Part shown: piece after piece, positions 25,470 through 34,228 of the stretch | Numbering within the stretch: the stretch's first letter is position 1 | Layout of the letters: each line of letters opens with the position of its first letter | DNA from: Ancylobacter amanitiformis | Lineage (GTDB): Bacteria > Pseudomonadota > Alphaproteobacteria > Rhizobiales > Xanthobacteraceae | NCBI RefSeq assembly: GCF_030814815.1 | Contig: NZ_JAUSVR010000016.1 | Location: forward strand, 1-64,000 | Direction: 5' to 3' | DNA length: 64,000 bases | Program-made: the position numbers and the translations under genes | Notes under the pieces: generated by a model | What the model was told of the DNA's origin: nothing | What the model saw: the letters and a program-made list of their open reading frames with translations, nothing else | The model's database searches: none

Positions 25470-26066
25470 ATGTCCTTCACGCTTCCCGAGCTTCCCTATT
25501 CCTACGACGCACTCGCGCCCTACATGTCGCGCGAGACACTCGAATACCACCACGACAAGCACCATCTTGCCTATGTCACCAATGGCAACAATCTGCTGAA
25601 GGGCACGGAATTCGAGGGCAAGTCGCTCGAGGAGATCGTCAAGGGCTCCTACGGCAAGATCCCCGGCCTCTTCAACAATGCCGGCCAGCACTATAATCAC
25701 CTGCACTTCTGGAACTGGCTGAAGCCCAATGGCGGCGGCGCCATTCCCGGCGAGCTTGAAAAGAAGATCGTAGAGGATCTTGGCTCGGTCGAGAAGTTCA
25801 AGGAAGACTTCATTCAGGCCGGCGTCACGCAATTCGGTTCGGGCTGGGCCTGGCTGGCGCTGAAGGACGGCAAGCTCGTCATCGACAAGACCCCGAACGG
25901 CGAAAGCCCGCTGATCAAGGGCGCGACCCCGCTGCTCGGCGTCGACGTGTGGGAACACTCCTACTATATCGACTACCGCAACCGTCGCCCGGACTACCTC
26001 AAGGCGTTCGTCGAGAATCTGGTGAACTGGGACTACGTGGCCGAGCTTTATTCCAAGGCGGTCTGA
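25470..26066 (+). CDS. sodB: Iron-type superoxide dismutase
   Basis: 198 residues. Dismutates superoxide in the cytoplasm. Metal ligands are visible: His27 (EYHHDKHH), His77 (HYNHLHFW), and Asp/His in LLGVDVWEHSYYIDY. The AGQHYNH and PNGGG segments fit the Fe/Mn SOD family, with an iron-type sequence like other alphaproteobacterial SodB. Start ATG 25470 follows GCGGAGA. It is followed by a strong terminator, so it is monocistronic. Confidence 0.93.
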   Translation: MSFTLPELPYSYDALAPYMSRETLEYHHDKHHLAYVTNGNNLLKGTEFEGKSLEEIVKGSYGKIPGLFNNAGQHYNHLHFWNWLKPNGGGAIPGELEKKIVEDLGSVEKFKEDFIQAGVTQFGSGWAWLALKDGKLVIDKTPNGESPLIKGATPLLGVDVWEHSYYIDYRNRRPDYLKAFVENLVNWDYVAELYSKAV

Positions 26067-26085
26067 CAGCCCTGCCGGGGATCGC

Positions 26086-26124
26086 GGGCCGTCGGCACGA
26101 TCAGCGTGCCGACGGCCCCTTTCT
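26086..26124 (+). terminator. sodB terminator
   Basis: GGGCCGTCGGCAC and GTGCCGACGGCCC form a 13 bp perfect stem with a 7-base loop, followed by a T-rich run (CCTTTCT). Confidence 0.8.
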
Positions 26125-26148
26125 ATGTCGCCCGGGCGGGCGGAAGCG

Positions 26149-26502
26149 TCAGCCGAGAATGTCGTATTTTCGCGGAACATAGCCCTTCACGCAGAAATCC
26201 ATCCGGTAGTTCAGCGAATATTCCGAGCGCCACTGGTAGAGCCAGTTCTCGCACGCGTCCCGGGTCTTGAAGCAGCCCACGGCTGTGCGCCATTCATAGC
26301 GGTACATTCCGCCAAAGGCGTCGCGCTGGCCGGTGAAATGGCCGTACCACAGATCGGCGGCGGGAATGCTGGCCGCCATCGCCTTGCAGTCGCCGCCCTG
26401 AAACGTGCCGGTGAATTCATAGGCCCCGGCCGGCGCGGCCCCGAGCGCGGCCCCCGCCGCCAGCCCGGTGACGGCGACGATGATGCGCAATGAGCGTCTC
26501 AT
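26149..26502 (-). CDS. Secreted four-cysteine hypothetical protein
   Basis: 117 residues with a signal peptide (MRRSLRIIVAVTGLAAGAALGAAPAGA). The mature part is small and aromatic-rich, with four cysteines (GDCKAM, AVGCFKTRDACENW, DFCVKGY), so two disulfides are likely. No family recognised. It lies 43 bp upstream of, and in the same direction as, the ZntB-like gene's 3' side, so it is not obviously in an operon with it. Confidence 0.65.
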   Translation of the reverse strand: MRRSLRIIVAVTGLAAGAALGAAPAGAYEFTGTFQGGDCKAMAASIPAADLWYGHFTGQRDAFGGMYRYEWRTAVGCFKTRDACENWLYQWRSEYSLNYRMDFCVKGYVPRKYDILG

Positions 26503-26545
26503 TGGCAGGCTCCTTTCTGCTGCGGCGCCGCACGGGATCGCCCGC

Positions 26546-27532
26546 TCAGAGCCAGCGAATCATCCGCAACAATGCAACCAGCCCCGCGCCGAGCAAACCG
26601 GCGATCAGCGTCACCGCCCAGAAGCCGTTCGGGTCCTGCGCGCCGGGAATGCCCTCCACATTCATGCCCATGAGGCCGGTGATGAGCGTCATCGGCGCGA
26701 ACACCACCGTCACCGCGGCGAGGATCAGCATGGAATGGTTCATTTGCTCGGCGCGCCGCTCCACCATCTGGTCATAGATGACGGCGGCGCGGTCGCGCAC
26801 CGAATCCAGTTCCTCGGCAAAGCGCGTCACCCGGTCCGCCGCCTCGCGCAGCCGGTTGCGGTCGCGCGGGGAGAGCCATTCGGCATCCTCCAGCGAGAAA
26901 TGGTTCAGCGCCTCGCGCTGCGGTGCGATGTAGCGGCGCAGGATGATGGCGACGCGCCGCACCTCCGAGACCTTCACGCTGAGATTGGACAGCGTGGCGC
27001 TGAGCACCAGTTCTTCCAGTTCGTCCGCCTGTTCGGCCAGCGCGGTGATGACCGTGTCCATGCGGTCGACAAGGCGCATGGACAGGTCGGCGACGAACTC
27101 GCCCGGCGAGCGCGGCGCCCGGCCCCGCTGGATCGCATCCTCGAAATCGCCCACCGCCGACAGGGTGCGCTTGCGCACCGAGACGATGCGGTTGGGTTCC
27201 ACCCAGAAGCGGATGGAATGCATCTCGTCCGGCAGCGAATAGGGCATCAGGTTGATGCCGCGCAGGTTCAGGAAGGCGCCGTTGTCGAACAGCGCGCAAC
27301 GCGGGCGCGTCTCGGCCGCGGTCAGCGATTCAATGATGGACGGATCGATCAGGCTCTCGTCGTTCAGCCAGTTCTTCCCATAGCGGTGATCGAGCTGCTG
27401 CAGGTTGATCCAGTCGAAGCCGCGTCCGGAGGGAGCGCCGCGCCGTATCTCGTCCCAGCCGATGCGGCGGCCCGTGCCGGCGCCGTCGAAGGACCATGCC
27501 GAGATCAGGCCCTCACTATCGTAGTCGACCAC
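26546..27532 (-). CDS. zntB: CorA-family divalent cation transporter, ZntB-like
   Basis: 328 residues. A large N-terminal cytoplasmic alpha/beta domain is followed by a long helix and two C-terminal membrane helices (MNHSMLILAAVTVVFAPMTL and FWAVTLIAGLLGAGLVALL). The pore motif GMN is in LMGMNVEGIPGAQ; the GMNxxGIP sequence favours ZntB (zinc) over CorA (magnesium). It probably forms a pentamer in the inner membrane. Start GTG 27532 has GGAGGG at good spacing; the frame is open to 27616. Confidence 0.85.
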   Translation of the reverse strand: MVDYDSEGLISAWSFDGAGTGRRIGWDEIRRGAPSGRGFDWINLQQLDHRYGKNWLNDESLIDPSIIESLTAAETRPRCALFDNGAFLNLRGINLMPYSLPDEMHSIRFWVEPNRIVSVRKRTLSAVGDFEDAIQRGRAPRSPGEFVADLSMRLVDRMDTVITALAEQADELEELVLSATLSNLSVKVSEVRRVAIILRRYIAPQREALNHFSLEDAEWLSPRDRNRLREAADRVTRFAEELDSVRDRAAVIYDQMVERRAEQMNHSMLILAAVTVVFAPMTLITGLMGMNVEGIPGAQDPNGFWAVTLIAGLLGAGLVALLRMIRWL

Positions 27533-27712
27533 GCGCTGCCCTCCGTGCCCGCGACATGAATGCGCGGTGAATGAGATAGATGGAATGCGTTCAGTTTGAT
27601 GAACCTTTCGCAACAAACGGTTCAGTTCACCGTAAGCCGCCGGGGACTAGCTTTCCCAGCATGAACGGCCGATCCCGGCCGCGGGCGATTAGCAGAGTTC
27701 ATCGAGGCCATC

Positions 27713-28102
27713 ATGTTCAGCTTTGCCAGGTTCCGCTTTGCCACCACCACCAAGCTGGCCGCGCTCGCGCTGGCCGGCCTCACCCTCGCCTCCACCGTTC
27801 CCGCCGCCGCGGGCGGCTGGGATGGCGGCCCCGGCCCCCGCCATGGCTGGGGCGGGCCGGGCCCGCGCCACGGCTGGGGCGGCGGCGGCCCCGGCTGGGG
27901 ACGTGGCCCCGGCTATTATTACGGCCCGCGCAACAATGGCGGCGCCGTGGCGGCCGGCATCATCGGCGGACTGGTGGTCGGCGGCATCGCCGCCGCGGCC
28001 GCCAACAACTACTATAACCAGCCGCGCTGCTGGACCGAGACCCAGACGGTCTATGATAATTGGGGCCGGCCTTTCTACCGCGACGTGCGGATGTGCCGCT
28101 GA
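27713..28102 (+). CDS. Secreted Gly-rich protein with glycine-zipper segment
   Basis: 129 residues: signal peptide (LAALALAGLTLASTVPAAA), a Gly/Trp/His/Pro-rich stretch with the repeat GPRHGWGG, a glycine-zipper segment (AAGIIGGLVVGGIAAAAANN), and a C-terminal YNQPRCWTETQTVYDNWGRP, then FYRDVRMCR with two cysteines. Proteins of this layout are common surface or periplasmic proteins in Hyphomicrobiales; function unknown. ATG 27713. Confidence 0.7.
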   Translation: MFSFARFRFATTTKLAALALAGLTLASTVPAAAGGWDGGPGPRHGWGGPGPRHGWGGGGPGWGRGPGYYYGPRNNGGAVAAGIIGGLVVGGIAAAAANNYYNQPRCWTETQTVYDNWGRPFYRDVRMCR

Positions 28103-28180
28103 GGCTTCTCTCCTTCCACGTAGCGTGACCCTGCCTGGGGGCGGAGCGATCCGCCCCTTTCGCGCAGGCACCCGTGTCGC

Positions 28181-28225
28181 CTTTACCCGCTTGGCCTTTC
28201 CCAGCTTGGCCTTTACCCGCTTGGC
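28181..28225. repeat. 15 bp tandem repeat at the 3' end of folK, 3 copies
   Basis: CTTTACCCGCTTGGC (28181), CTTTCCCAGCTTGGC (28196) and CTTTACCCGCTTGGC (28211). The array covers the folK stop region (gene ends at 28213 on the minus strand). Confidence 0.9.
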
Positions 28226-28761
28226 GGCGGATCGACCTTGACGATGCCGGCGCGGTCGAGCCCCGCCAGCGCCGCGCGGATCGGCATGCCGAGCACGATG
28301 AGATCGGGCGCCAGTTCGGCGAGCGGAATGAGCGCGAAGGCCCGCTGCATCATGCGCGGATGGGGAATCTCCAGGTCCGGCTCGTCGATCACCTCCTCGC
28401 CATAGAGCAGGATGTCGATATCGATGGTGCGCGGCCCGAAGCGCACCTCGCGCGTGCGGTCCCGCCCGAAAGCGTGCTCCACCCCGAGCAGCAGGTTGAG
28501 CAGCTCGCGGGCGGAAAGCTCGGTCTCCACCGCCACCACCATGTTGAGATAGGGGCCCTGCGGCACCGGGCCCCAGGGCGGCGTCTCGTAAAGCGAGGAG
28601 CGGGCGATGATCGTCAGCCCGGCGCGGGCGATGAGGCCCACCGCCTTGGCCATGGTGCCGGCGCGCTCGCCCAGATTGGAGCCGAGGCAGAGATAGGCGA
28701 CGCGCTTCTCGACCTTGCGCGGCCGCCGGATGAAGAAGTCCGGCGCGGTGCTACGCGGCAT
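28213..28761 (-). CDS. folK: 2-amino-4-hydroxy-6-hydroxymethyldihydropteridine pyrophosphokinase
   Basis: 182 residues. Transfers pyrophosphate from ATP to hydroxymethyldihydropterin, the step before dihydropteroate synthase in folate synthesis. Motifs: YLCLGSNLGERAG, SLYETPPWGPVPQ, VRFGPRTIDIDILLYGE and IPHPRMMQRAFALIPL. ATG 28761 overlaps the folP stop by 11 nt. The last codons lie within a 15 bp tandem repeat. folB is not adjacent. Confidence 0.93.
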   Translation of the reverse strand: MPRSTAPDFFIRRPRKVEKRVAYLCLGSNLGERAGTMAKAVGLIARAGLTIIARSSLYETPPWGPVPQGPYLNMVVAVETELSARELLNLLLGVEHAFGRDRTREVRFGPRTIDIDILLYGEEVIDEPDLEIPHPRMMQRAFALIPLAELAPDLIVLGMPIRAALAGLDRAGIVKVDPPPSG

Positions 28762-29593
28762 GGAGGATCGCCTCCGTCACCCGCGCCGCCTGCACATGGG
28801 CGCCCACGTCATGCACGCGGATCATCGCGCAGCCGGCCATGATGCCGATGACGTTGGAGGCGATGGTGCCCGGCAGCCGCTCGGCCGGCGTGGTCTCGAT
28901 CACCTTGCCGATCAGCGATTTGCGCGAGGTGCCGAGCAGCACGGGAAAGCCGAGCGCCACGAACCGGCCAAGCGCGGCGAGCGCGGCGAGATTCTGCTCG
29001 AAGGTCTTGCCGAAGCCGATGCCGGGATCGAGGCTGATGCGCGCGGGGGCAATGCCGGCGCGCGCCGCCCGCTCCAGCGACTGCTCGAAGAAGGCAAGTA
29101 TGTCCGGGACGATGTCGATGCTCGCATCGACCGTGCTGCGGTTGTGCATGGCGACGACCCCCGCGTCATGGGCGGCGGCCACGCGCGCCATGTCGGGATC
29201 GCCCATCAGGCCCCAGATGTCGTTCACGATCGCGGCACCCTTCTTGAGGGCCGCTTCGGCGACCACCGCCTTCTGGGTGTCGATGGAGAGCGGCACCGGC
29301 AGCCCGGCCAGCGCCTCCACCACGGGAAGCACGCGGCGAAGCTCCTCCTCCACCGGCACCGGCATATGGCCGGGCCGGGTCGATTCCCCGCCAATGTCGA
29401 GAATATCGGCGCCTTCCGCCACCAGCCGGCGGGCATTGGCGAGCGCGTCGTCGAGCGCGGCGCTGCGACCGCCATCGGAGAAGGAGTCCGGCGTGACGTT
29501 GAGAATGCCCATCACCAGCGTCCGCCCGGCATAGTCGAGCCGGCGGCCGCGCGCGTCGAAACGGCGTTGGGTGGGCGGGGCGAGAGCGGCCAT
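28751..29593 (-). CDS. folP: Dihydropteroate synthase
   Basis: 280 residues, TIM-barrel. Condenses p-aminobenzoate with dihydropterin pyrophosphate; target of sulfonamides. Signatures: MGILNVTPDSFSDGG, DIGGESTRPG, SIDTQKAVVAEAAL, NDIWGL, DPGIGFGKTFEQN and LGTSRKSLIG. ATG 29593 has GGGAAG upstream; ATG 29608 is also possible. It leads the folP-folK operon. Confidence 0.93.
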   Translation of the reverse strand: MAALAPPTQRRFDARGRRLDYAGRTLVMGILNVTPDSFSDGGRSAALDDALANARRLVAEGADILDIGGESTRPGHMPVPVEEELRRVLPVVEALAGLPVPLSIDTQKAVVAEAALKKGAAIVNDIWGLMGDPDMARVAAAHDAGVVAMHNRSTVDASIDIVPDILAFFEQSLERAARAGIAPARISLDPGIGFGKTFEQNLAALAALGRFVALGFPVLLGTSRKSLIGKVIETTPAERLPGTIASNVIGIMAGCAMIRVHDVGAHVQAARVTEAILHAA

Positions 29594-29669
29594 GGTCTTC
29601 CCGGTCATGCGTTTGTCATCCTCCCCATCGCGCGCCACGGGGCGGAAGGCAAGCGCCTCGCACGTCGAA

Positions 29670-29770
29670 CGTCATCCCGGACGCGCCACGGGCGCGCGCC
29701 GGGATCGCGCGCCGTTCCTTCACCTTCCGGCGATCCCGGCTCGACGGCGGCGCCTTCGGCCGGGATGACG
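29670..29770. repeat. REP-like palindromic intergenic repeat (CGTCATCCCGG type)
   Basis: CGTCATCCCGG (29670-29680) and CCGGGATGACG (29760-29770) bound a GC-rich core with further inverted pieces (GCCGGGATCGCG, GGCGATCCCGGC). It lies between the divergent folP and HerA-like genes, and is a third repeat type distinct from those at 804 and 991. Confidence 0.65.
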
Positions 29771-29845
29771 GACAGGCCCGGCTTGCCGAACCGCCCCCGC
29801 CTGCGCTCTAAAGGTGGACCTTGAGTGCGCTCGCGGGAGGCGATC

Positions 29846-31522
29846 ATGTCGACAGGCATTGACGGCAAGATATTCGTCGACGGCAAGATATTCGTCGGCA
29901 AAAGCGAGAAGCCGGAATACCTGACCTTGAAGCTCGCCAACCGCCACGGGCTCGCCACCGGCGCCACCGGCACCGGCAAGACGGTGACGCTGCAGACGCT
30001 GGCGGAAGGCTTTTCCCGGGCCGGCGTGCCGGTCTTCGCCGCCGATATCAAGGGCGACCTGTCCGGCGTCGCCATGCCCGGCGAGGGCCAGGACTGGATC
30101 CTCAAGCGCTGCGCCGAGATCGGCCTCGATTATGTGCCCGATGAATTCCCGGTGATCTTCTGGGACCTGTTCGGCGAGCAGGGCCATCCCGTGCGGGCCA
30201 CCATTTCCGAGATGGGCCCGCTGCTGCTGGCGCGGCTGATGAACCTCAACGAGGTGCAGGAAGGCGTGCTCAACGTCGTCTTCCGCATCGCCGACGAGCA
30301 GGGGCTGCTGCTGCTCGACCTCAAGGACCTCCGGGCGATGCTGGCCTTCGTGGCCGAGAATGCCGCCCGGCTCACCACAACCTACGGCAACGTCTCCGCG
30401 GCCACCGTGGGCGCCATCCAGCGCGCGCTGCTGGTGCTGGAGAACCAGGGCGCCGATCGGTTCTTCGGCGAGCCGGCGCTCGCGATCGCCGATCTGATGC
30501 GGATCGACCCGCGCTCGGGCTATGGCACGATCAGCATCCTCGCCGCCGACAAGCTGATGGGCTCGCCCCAGCTCTACGCCTCCTTCCTGCTATGGCTCTT
30601 GTCCGAGCTGTTCGAGGAACTGCCCGAGCTGGGCGACCCCGACAAGCCGAAGATCGTGTTCTTCTTCGACGAGGCGCATCTGCTGTTCGACGATGCCCCC
30701 AAGGCGCTGCTGCAGAAGATCGAGCAGGTCGTCCGCCTCATCCGCTCCAAGGGCGTGGGCGTGTATTTCGTCACGCAGAACCCGCTCGACGTGCCCGAGA
30801 GCGTGCTCGCCCAGCTGGGCAACCGCGTGCAGCACGCGCTGCGCGCCTTCACCCCGCGCGACCAGAAGGCGGTGAAGGCGGCAGCCGACACATTCCGCCC
30901 CAACCCGAAGCTCGATACCGCCCAGGTCATCACCGAACTCGGCAAAGGCGAGGCGCTGGTCTCCATGCTGGAAGGCAACGGCACGCCCTCCATCGTCGAG
31001 CGCACGCTCATCGCCCCGCCCGCCGGCCGCGTCGGCCCGATCACGCCGGAACTGCGCAAGGTGGCGATCGCCAGCAGCCCGGTACGCGGGCGCTATGATG
31101 AGACGCTCGACCGCGAGTCGGCCTATGAAATGCTGGCCAAGCGCGCGGCGGGCGATGCACCGGAAGAAGCCCCGCCCGCGCCGGGCCGTGGCGACGCCGC
31201 CGCTCCCGCGCCGACGCAAGCCGATGCCGCGGGCGGCGGCTGGATCTCCGACGTGCTGGGCGGCCTGTTCGGTGGCGGACGGACGCGCGGGCGCATGACC
31301 ATTGGCGAGCAGGTCGCCCGCCAGGTGACGCGCGAAGTGGTCAACCAGGCGACCAAGGCGATCCTGCGCAACGTGCTGGGCGGGCGCGCGCGCGCCACCG
31401 GCGCGGTCTCCGCCCCGCGCGCCACCCGGGCCTCCAGCTCGTCCAGCGCGGCGCCATCCGACGATTTCGCGCAGATCTTCAACGACTTCACGGGCAACAC
31501 GCCCACCAACCGCCGCAAGTGA
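29846..31522 (+). CDS. HerA/VirB4-like ATPase, DUF853 family
   Basis: 558 residues. Walker A GATGTGKT is at 39-46 and Walker B at IVFFFDEAHLLFDD. An arginine-finger region is likely in FVTQNPLDVPESVLAQLGNR. This is the DUF853 (YjgR) branch of hexameric HerA-type P-loop ATPases, related to DNA translocases, whose cellular role is unsettled. The C-terminus has a Pro/Ala linker, a Gly-rich segment and an amphipathic helix. The N-terminus carries an exact duplication, DGKIFVDGKIFV. Start ATG 29846 follows GGGAGG. Confidence 0.85.
   Translation: MSTGIDGKIFVDGKIFVGKSEKPEYLTLKLANRHGLATGATGTGKTVTLQTLAEGFSRAGVPVFAADIKGDLSGVAMPGEGQDWILKRCAEIGLDYVPDEFPVIFWDLFGEQGHPVRATISEMGPLLLARLMNLNEVQEGVLNVVFRIADEQGLLLLDLKDLRAMLAFVAENAARLTTTYGNVSAATVGAIQRALLVLENQGADRFFGEPALAIADLMRIDPRSGYGTISILAADKLMGSPQLYASFLLWLLSELFEELPELGDPDKPKIVFFFDEAHLLFDDAPKALLQKIEQVVRLIRSKGVGVYFVTQNPLDVPESVLAQLGNRVQHALRAFTPRDQKAVKAAADTFRPNPKLDTAQVITELGKGEALVSMLEGNGTPSIVERTLIAPPAGRVGPITPELRKVAIASSPVRGRYDETLDRESAYEMLAKRAAGDAPEEAPPAPGRGDAAAPAPTQADAAGGGWISDVLGGLFGGGRTRGRMTIGEQVARQVTREVVNQATKAILRNVLGGRARATGAVSAPRATRASSSSSAAPSDDFAQIFNDFTGNTPTNRRK
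29861..29896. repeat. 18 bp perfect tandem duplication in the HerA-like gene
   Basis: GACGGCAAGATATTCGTC occurs twice head to tail, duplicating the hexapeptide DGKIFV at residues 6-17, just before the P-loop domain. Confidence 0.95.
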
Positions 31523-31530
31523 GCCATACC

Positions 31531-32913
31531 ATGTCCGATCTCGACCGCGTCCTCGCCGCGGTGGATGCCGACCTCGACGCTGCCATCGCGCGCCTGTTCG
31601 ACTTCCTGCGCATCCCCTCCATCTCGACCGACCGCGCCTATGCGGCCGACTGCCGGCGCGCCGGGCAGTGGCTGGTGGACGATCTCGCCGGCCTCGGGCT
31701 CACGGCGACGCTGAACGACACGCCGGGCCACCCCGTCGTCACCGCCCGCTCGGATGGCGGCGCGGGCAAGCGCGTGCTGTTCTACGGCCATTATGACGTG
31801 CAGCCGGTGGACCCGCTGAACCTGTGGGACAACCCGCCCTTCGAGCCGACCCTCATCGAGGGGCCGAACGGCGAACGGCGCATCGTCGCGCGCGGCTCGT
31901 CGGACGACAAGGGTCAGGTCATGACCTTCGTGGAGGCCTGCCGCGCCTATCTCAAGGTCACGGGCGCGCTGCCGGTGGATGTCACCTTCCTCGTGGAAGG
32001 CGAGGAAGAGAGCGGCTCGGGCAACCTGCCGCCCTTCCTCGCCGCCAACCGCGAGCCGCTCAAGGCCGATATCGCCCTGGTCTGCGACACCAGCATGTGG
32101 GACCGGCACACACCGGCCATCACCATCTCGCTGCGTGGGCTGATGCATGACGAGATCGTCATCACCTGCGCCAATCGCGACCTGCATTCGGGCTATTATG
32201 GTGGCGCCGCGGCCAACCCGCTGCACGTCCTCTCGAAGATCATCGCCAGCGTGCATGGCGCGGATGGCCACATCACCATTCCCGGCTTTTATGATGGCGT
32301 GAGCGAGCCGCCGGACGCGGTAAAGGCGCAGTGGGCCAGCCTCGGCCTCACGCCGGAGAGCTTCCTCGGGCCGATCGGCCTCACCACCCCGATCGGCGAG
32401 GCCGGACGCTCGCTGATCGAGATGACCACCTCGCGCCCAACCTTCGAGGTCAACGGCATGTGGGGCGGCTATATCGGCGAGGGGGGCAAGACGGTGATCC
32501 CCTCCATCGCCACCGCCAAGATCACCTGCCGCCTCGTCGCCGGGCAGGACCCTCGCCATGTGCGGGACGCGGTGCGCGCCTTTATCCGCGCGCAGCTGCC
32601 GCCCGACGCGACCGTCGACTTCCTCAGCGGCGACGGCTCGCCAGCGGTGGCGGTGTCGCACGACAACCCCAACCTTGCCCGGGCGGCGGCGGCGCTGGAG
32701 GACGAGTGGGGCCGGCCTGCGGTCACCATCGGCGGCGGCGGTTCGATTCCCATCGTCGGACACTTCAAGAAGACGCTGGATCAGGACACGCTGCTGATCG
32801 GCTTCGCGCTCGACGACGACCGCATCCATTCGCCGAACGAGAAATACGACCTCGCCTCGTTCCACAAGGGCATTCGCAGCTGGGTCCGCGTGCTCGCGGC
32901 GCTGGCGGATTGA
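31531..32913 (+). CDS. M20-family metallopeptidase (dipeptidase-like)
   Basis: 460 residues, M20 with metal site residues visible: GHYDVQPVDP, ARGSSDDKGQVM, FLVEGEEESGSGN, CDTSMW and C-terminal IPIVGHFKK. A dimerisation/lid domain (about 190-330) interrupts the catalytic fold. It hydrolyses dipeptides or N-acyl amino acids in the cytoplasm; exact substrate unknown. GTG 31519 overlaps the upstream stop as GTGA, and ATG 31531 is four codons later; I list the ATG. Probably co-transcribed with the HerA-like gene. Confidence 0.87.
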   Translation: MSDLDRVLAAVDADLDAAIARLFDFLRIPSISTDRAYAADCRRAGQWLVDDLAGLGLTATLNDTPGHPVVTARSDGGAGKRVLFYGHYDVQPVDPLNLWDNPPFEPTLIEGPNGERRIVARGSSDDKGQVMTFVEACRAYLKVTGALPVDVTFLVEGEEESGSGNLPPFLAANREPLKADIALVCDTSMWDRHTPAITISLRGLMHDEIVITCANRDLHSGYYGGAAANPLHVLSKIIASVHGADGHITIPGFYDGVSEPPDAVKAQWASLGLTPESFLGPIGLTTPIGEAGRSLIEMTTSRPTFEVNGMWGGYIGEGGKTVIPSIATAKITCRLVAGQDPRHVRDAVRAFIRAQLPPDATVDFLSGDGSPAVAVSHDNPNLARAAAALEDEWGRPAVTIGGGGSIPIVGHFKKTLDQDTLLIGFALDDDRIHSPNEKYDLASFHKGIRSWVRVLAALAD

Positions 32914-32923
32914 GGGGAACGGC

Positions 32924-33784
32924 ATGTCGCATCATTGGACGCAGACCTGGACATTCTTCGAAGGGCAATGGCACGAGGGCAACCTGCCGATCATGGGTGT
33001 GCGCACCCATGCGGCCTGGCTTGGCAGCTCGGTGTTCGACGGCGCTCGCGCCTTTGAAGGCGTGACGCCGGATCTCGAGCTGCATTGCGCGCGGGTCAAC
33101 TGCTCGGCGGTGGCGATGGGCCTCAAGCCGGTCGTATCCATCGGGAAATGGGTGGAGCTGACCCATCAGGGCCTCAAGCGCTTCGCACCCGACGCCGCGC
33201 TCTACATCCGCCCGATGTACTGGGCCGAGTTCCCCGGCCCGCGCACCGTGGACGCCGACCCGGAATCCACCCGGTGGTGCCTGACCATCTTCGAGGCCGG
33301 CATGCCTGATACGGCGCGCGGCCTGGCGGTGACGCTCTCGCCGTTCCGCCGCCCGAGCATCGAATGCGCGGTGACGGACGCCAAGGCCGGCGCACTCTAC
33401 CCCAACGGTAGCCGCGCGCTGGCGGAGGCGTATAAGCGCGGCTTCGACAATGCAGTGCTGTGCGACATGCTCGGCAACGTCGCCGAACTGGCCACCGCCA
33501 ACATCTTCCTGGCCAAGGACGGCGTCGCGTTCACCCCGGCGCCCAACGGCACCTTCCTGTCCGGCATCACCCGCACCCGCGCGATCGGGCTGCTGCGCGA
33601 GGCCGGGGTGGAGGTTGTGGAAACCGCACTGCGCTGGGACGATTTCAAGAGTGCCGACGAGGTATTCACGACCGGAAATTACTCCAAGGTCGCGCCCATC
33701 ACCCGCGTCGAGGAGCGCGAATTGCAGCCCGGCCCGGTGTTCCGCAAGGCGCGCAAACTCTACTGGGACTTCGCGCATGGCTGA
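32924..33784 (+). CDS. Branched-chain aminotransferase-like class IV PLP enzyme
   Basis: 286 residues. PLP-binding lysine K154 lies in TDAKAGALYPN. GSSVFDGARAFEG, CDMLGNVAELATANIF and SGITRTRAIGLLREAG are fold-type IV aminotransferase features, and EVFTTGNYSKVAPITRVEER matches BCAT-like enzymes. It likely transaminates branched-chain or related amino acids, but D-amino-acid or amino-deoxychorismate activity is possible in this superfamily. It starts 11 bp after the M20 peptidase gene, so it is the same operon. Confidence 0.85.
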   Translation: MSHHWTQTWTFFEGQWHEGNLPIMGVRTHAAWLGSSVFDGARAFEGVTPDLELHCARVNCSAVAMGLKPVVSIGKWVELTHQGLKRFAPDAALYIRPMYWAEFPGPRTVDADPESTRWCLTIFEAGMPDTARGLAVTLSPFRRPSIECAVTDAKAGALYPNGSRALAEAYKRGFDNAVLCDMLGNVAELATANIFLAKDGVAFTPAPNGTFLSGITRTRAIGLLREAGVEVVETALRWDDFKSADEVFTTGNYSKVAPITRVEERELQPGPVFRKARKLYWDFAHG

Positions 33785-33828
33785 AGCCGCCCGTGCCGCG
33801 AGCCGCTGAGCCGGCCATCGGCCGGCCG

Positions 33829-33857
33829 AAAAACGCCCCCGCCGGCCGGCGGGGGCG
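33829..33857 (-). terminator. Terminator downstream of the CsbD gene
   Basis: CGCCCCCGCCGG and CCGGCGGGGGCG make a long perfect palindrome (33834-33857), followed on the minus strand by TTTTT. It also serves as a boundary for the convergent aminotransferase gene. Confidence 0.8.
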
Positions 33858-33892
33858 GCAACACGCCATGCTGTGCAGGGCCGGCGGCGCGG

Positions 33893-34096
33893 CTACATCT
33901 TGAAGCGGCGGCTCCAGTCGTCGATCTGGCGATTGGCTTCGTCCTTCGCCAGGCCATAGCGCTCCTGCAACACGCCTTCGAGTTGCTCGCGCTTGCCGTG
34001 CAGGCGGTCGATATCATCGTCGGTCAGCTTGCCCCATTGCTGGCGCACCTGACCCTTGAGCTGTTTCCAGTTGCCTTCGATACGATCCCAATTCAT
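33893..34096 (-). CDS. CsbD-family stress protein
   Basis: 67 residues: MNWDRIEGNWKQLKGQVRQQ followed by WGKLTDDDIDRLHGKREQLEG, a classic CsbD domain. Small hydrophilic helical proteins of this family are general-stress induced; molecular role unknown. ATG 34096 has GGGAG upstream. It is divergent from meaB. Confidence 0.9.
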   Translation of the reverse strand: MNWDRIEGNWKQLKGQVRQQWGKLTDDDIDRLHGKREQLEGVLQERYGLAKDEANRQIDDWSRRFKM

Positions 34097-34228
34097 CGGG
34101 GCTCTCCCATGTTGCAAAGGGTGCCTCGCCTCGTCAGGCAAGGGGCGCGCCGGCCCGCAGCTGTCGAGCGACCTATCCGCGTCGCCGCCGCATGGGGTTG
34201 CCGGCACGGGCTCGGCTGCTAGCATCGT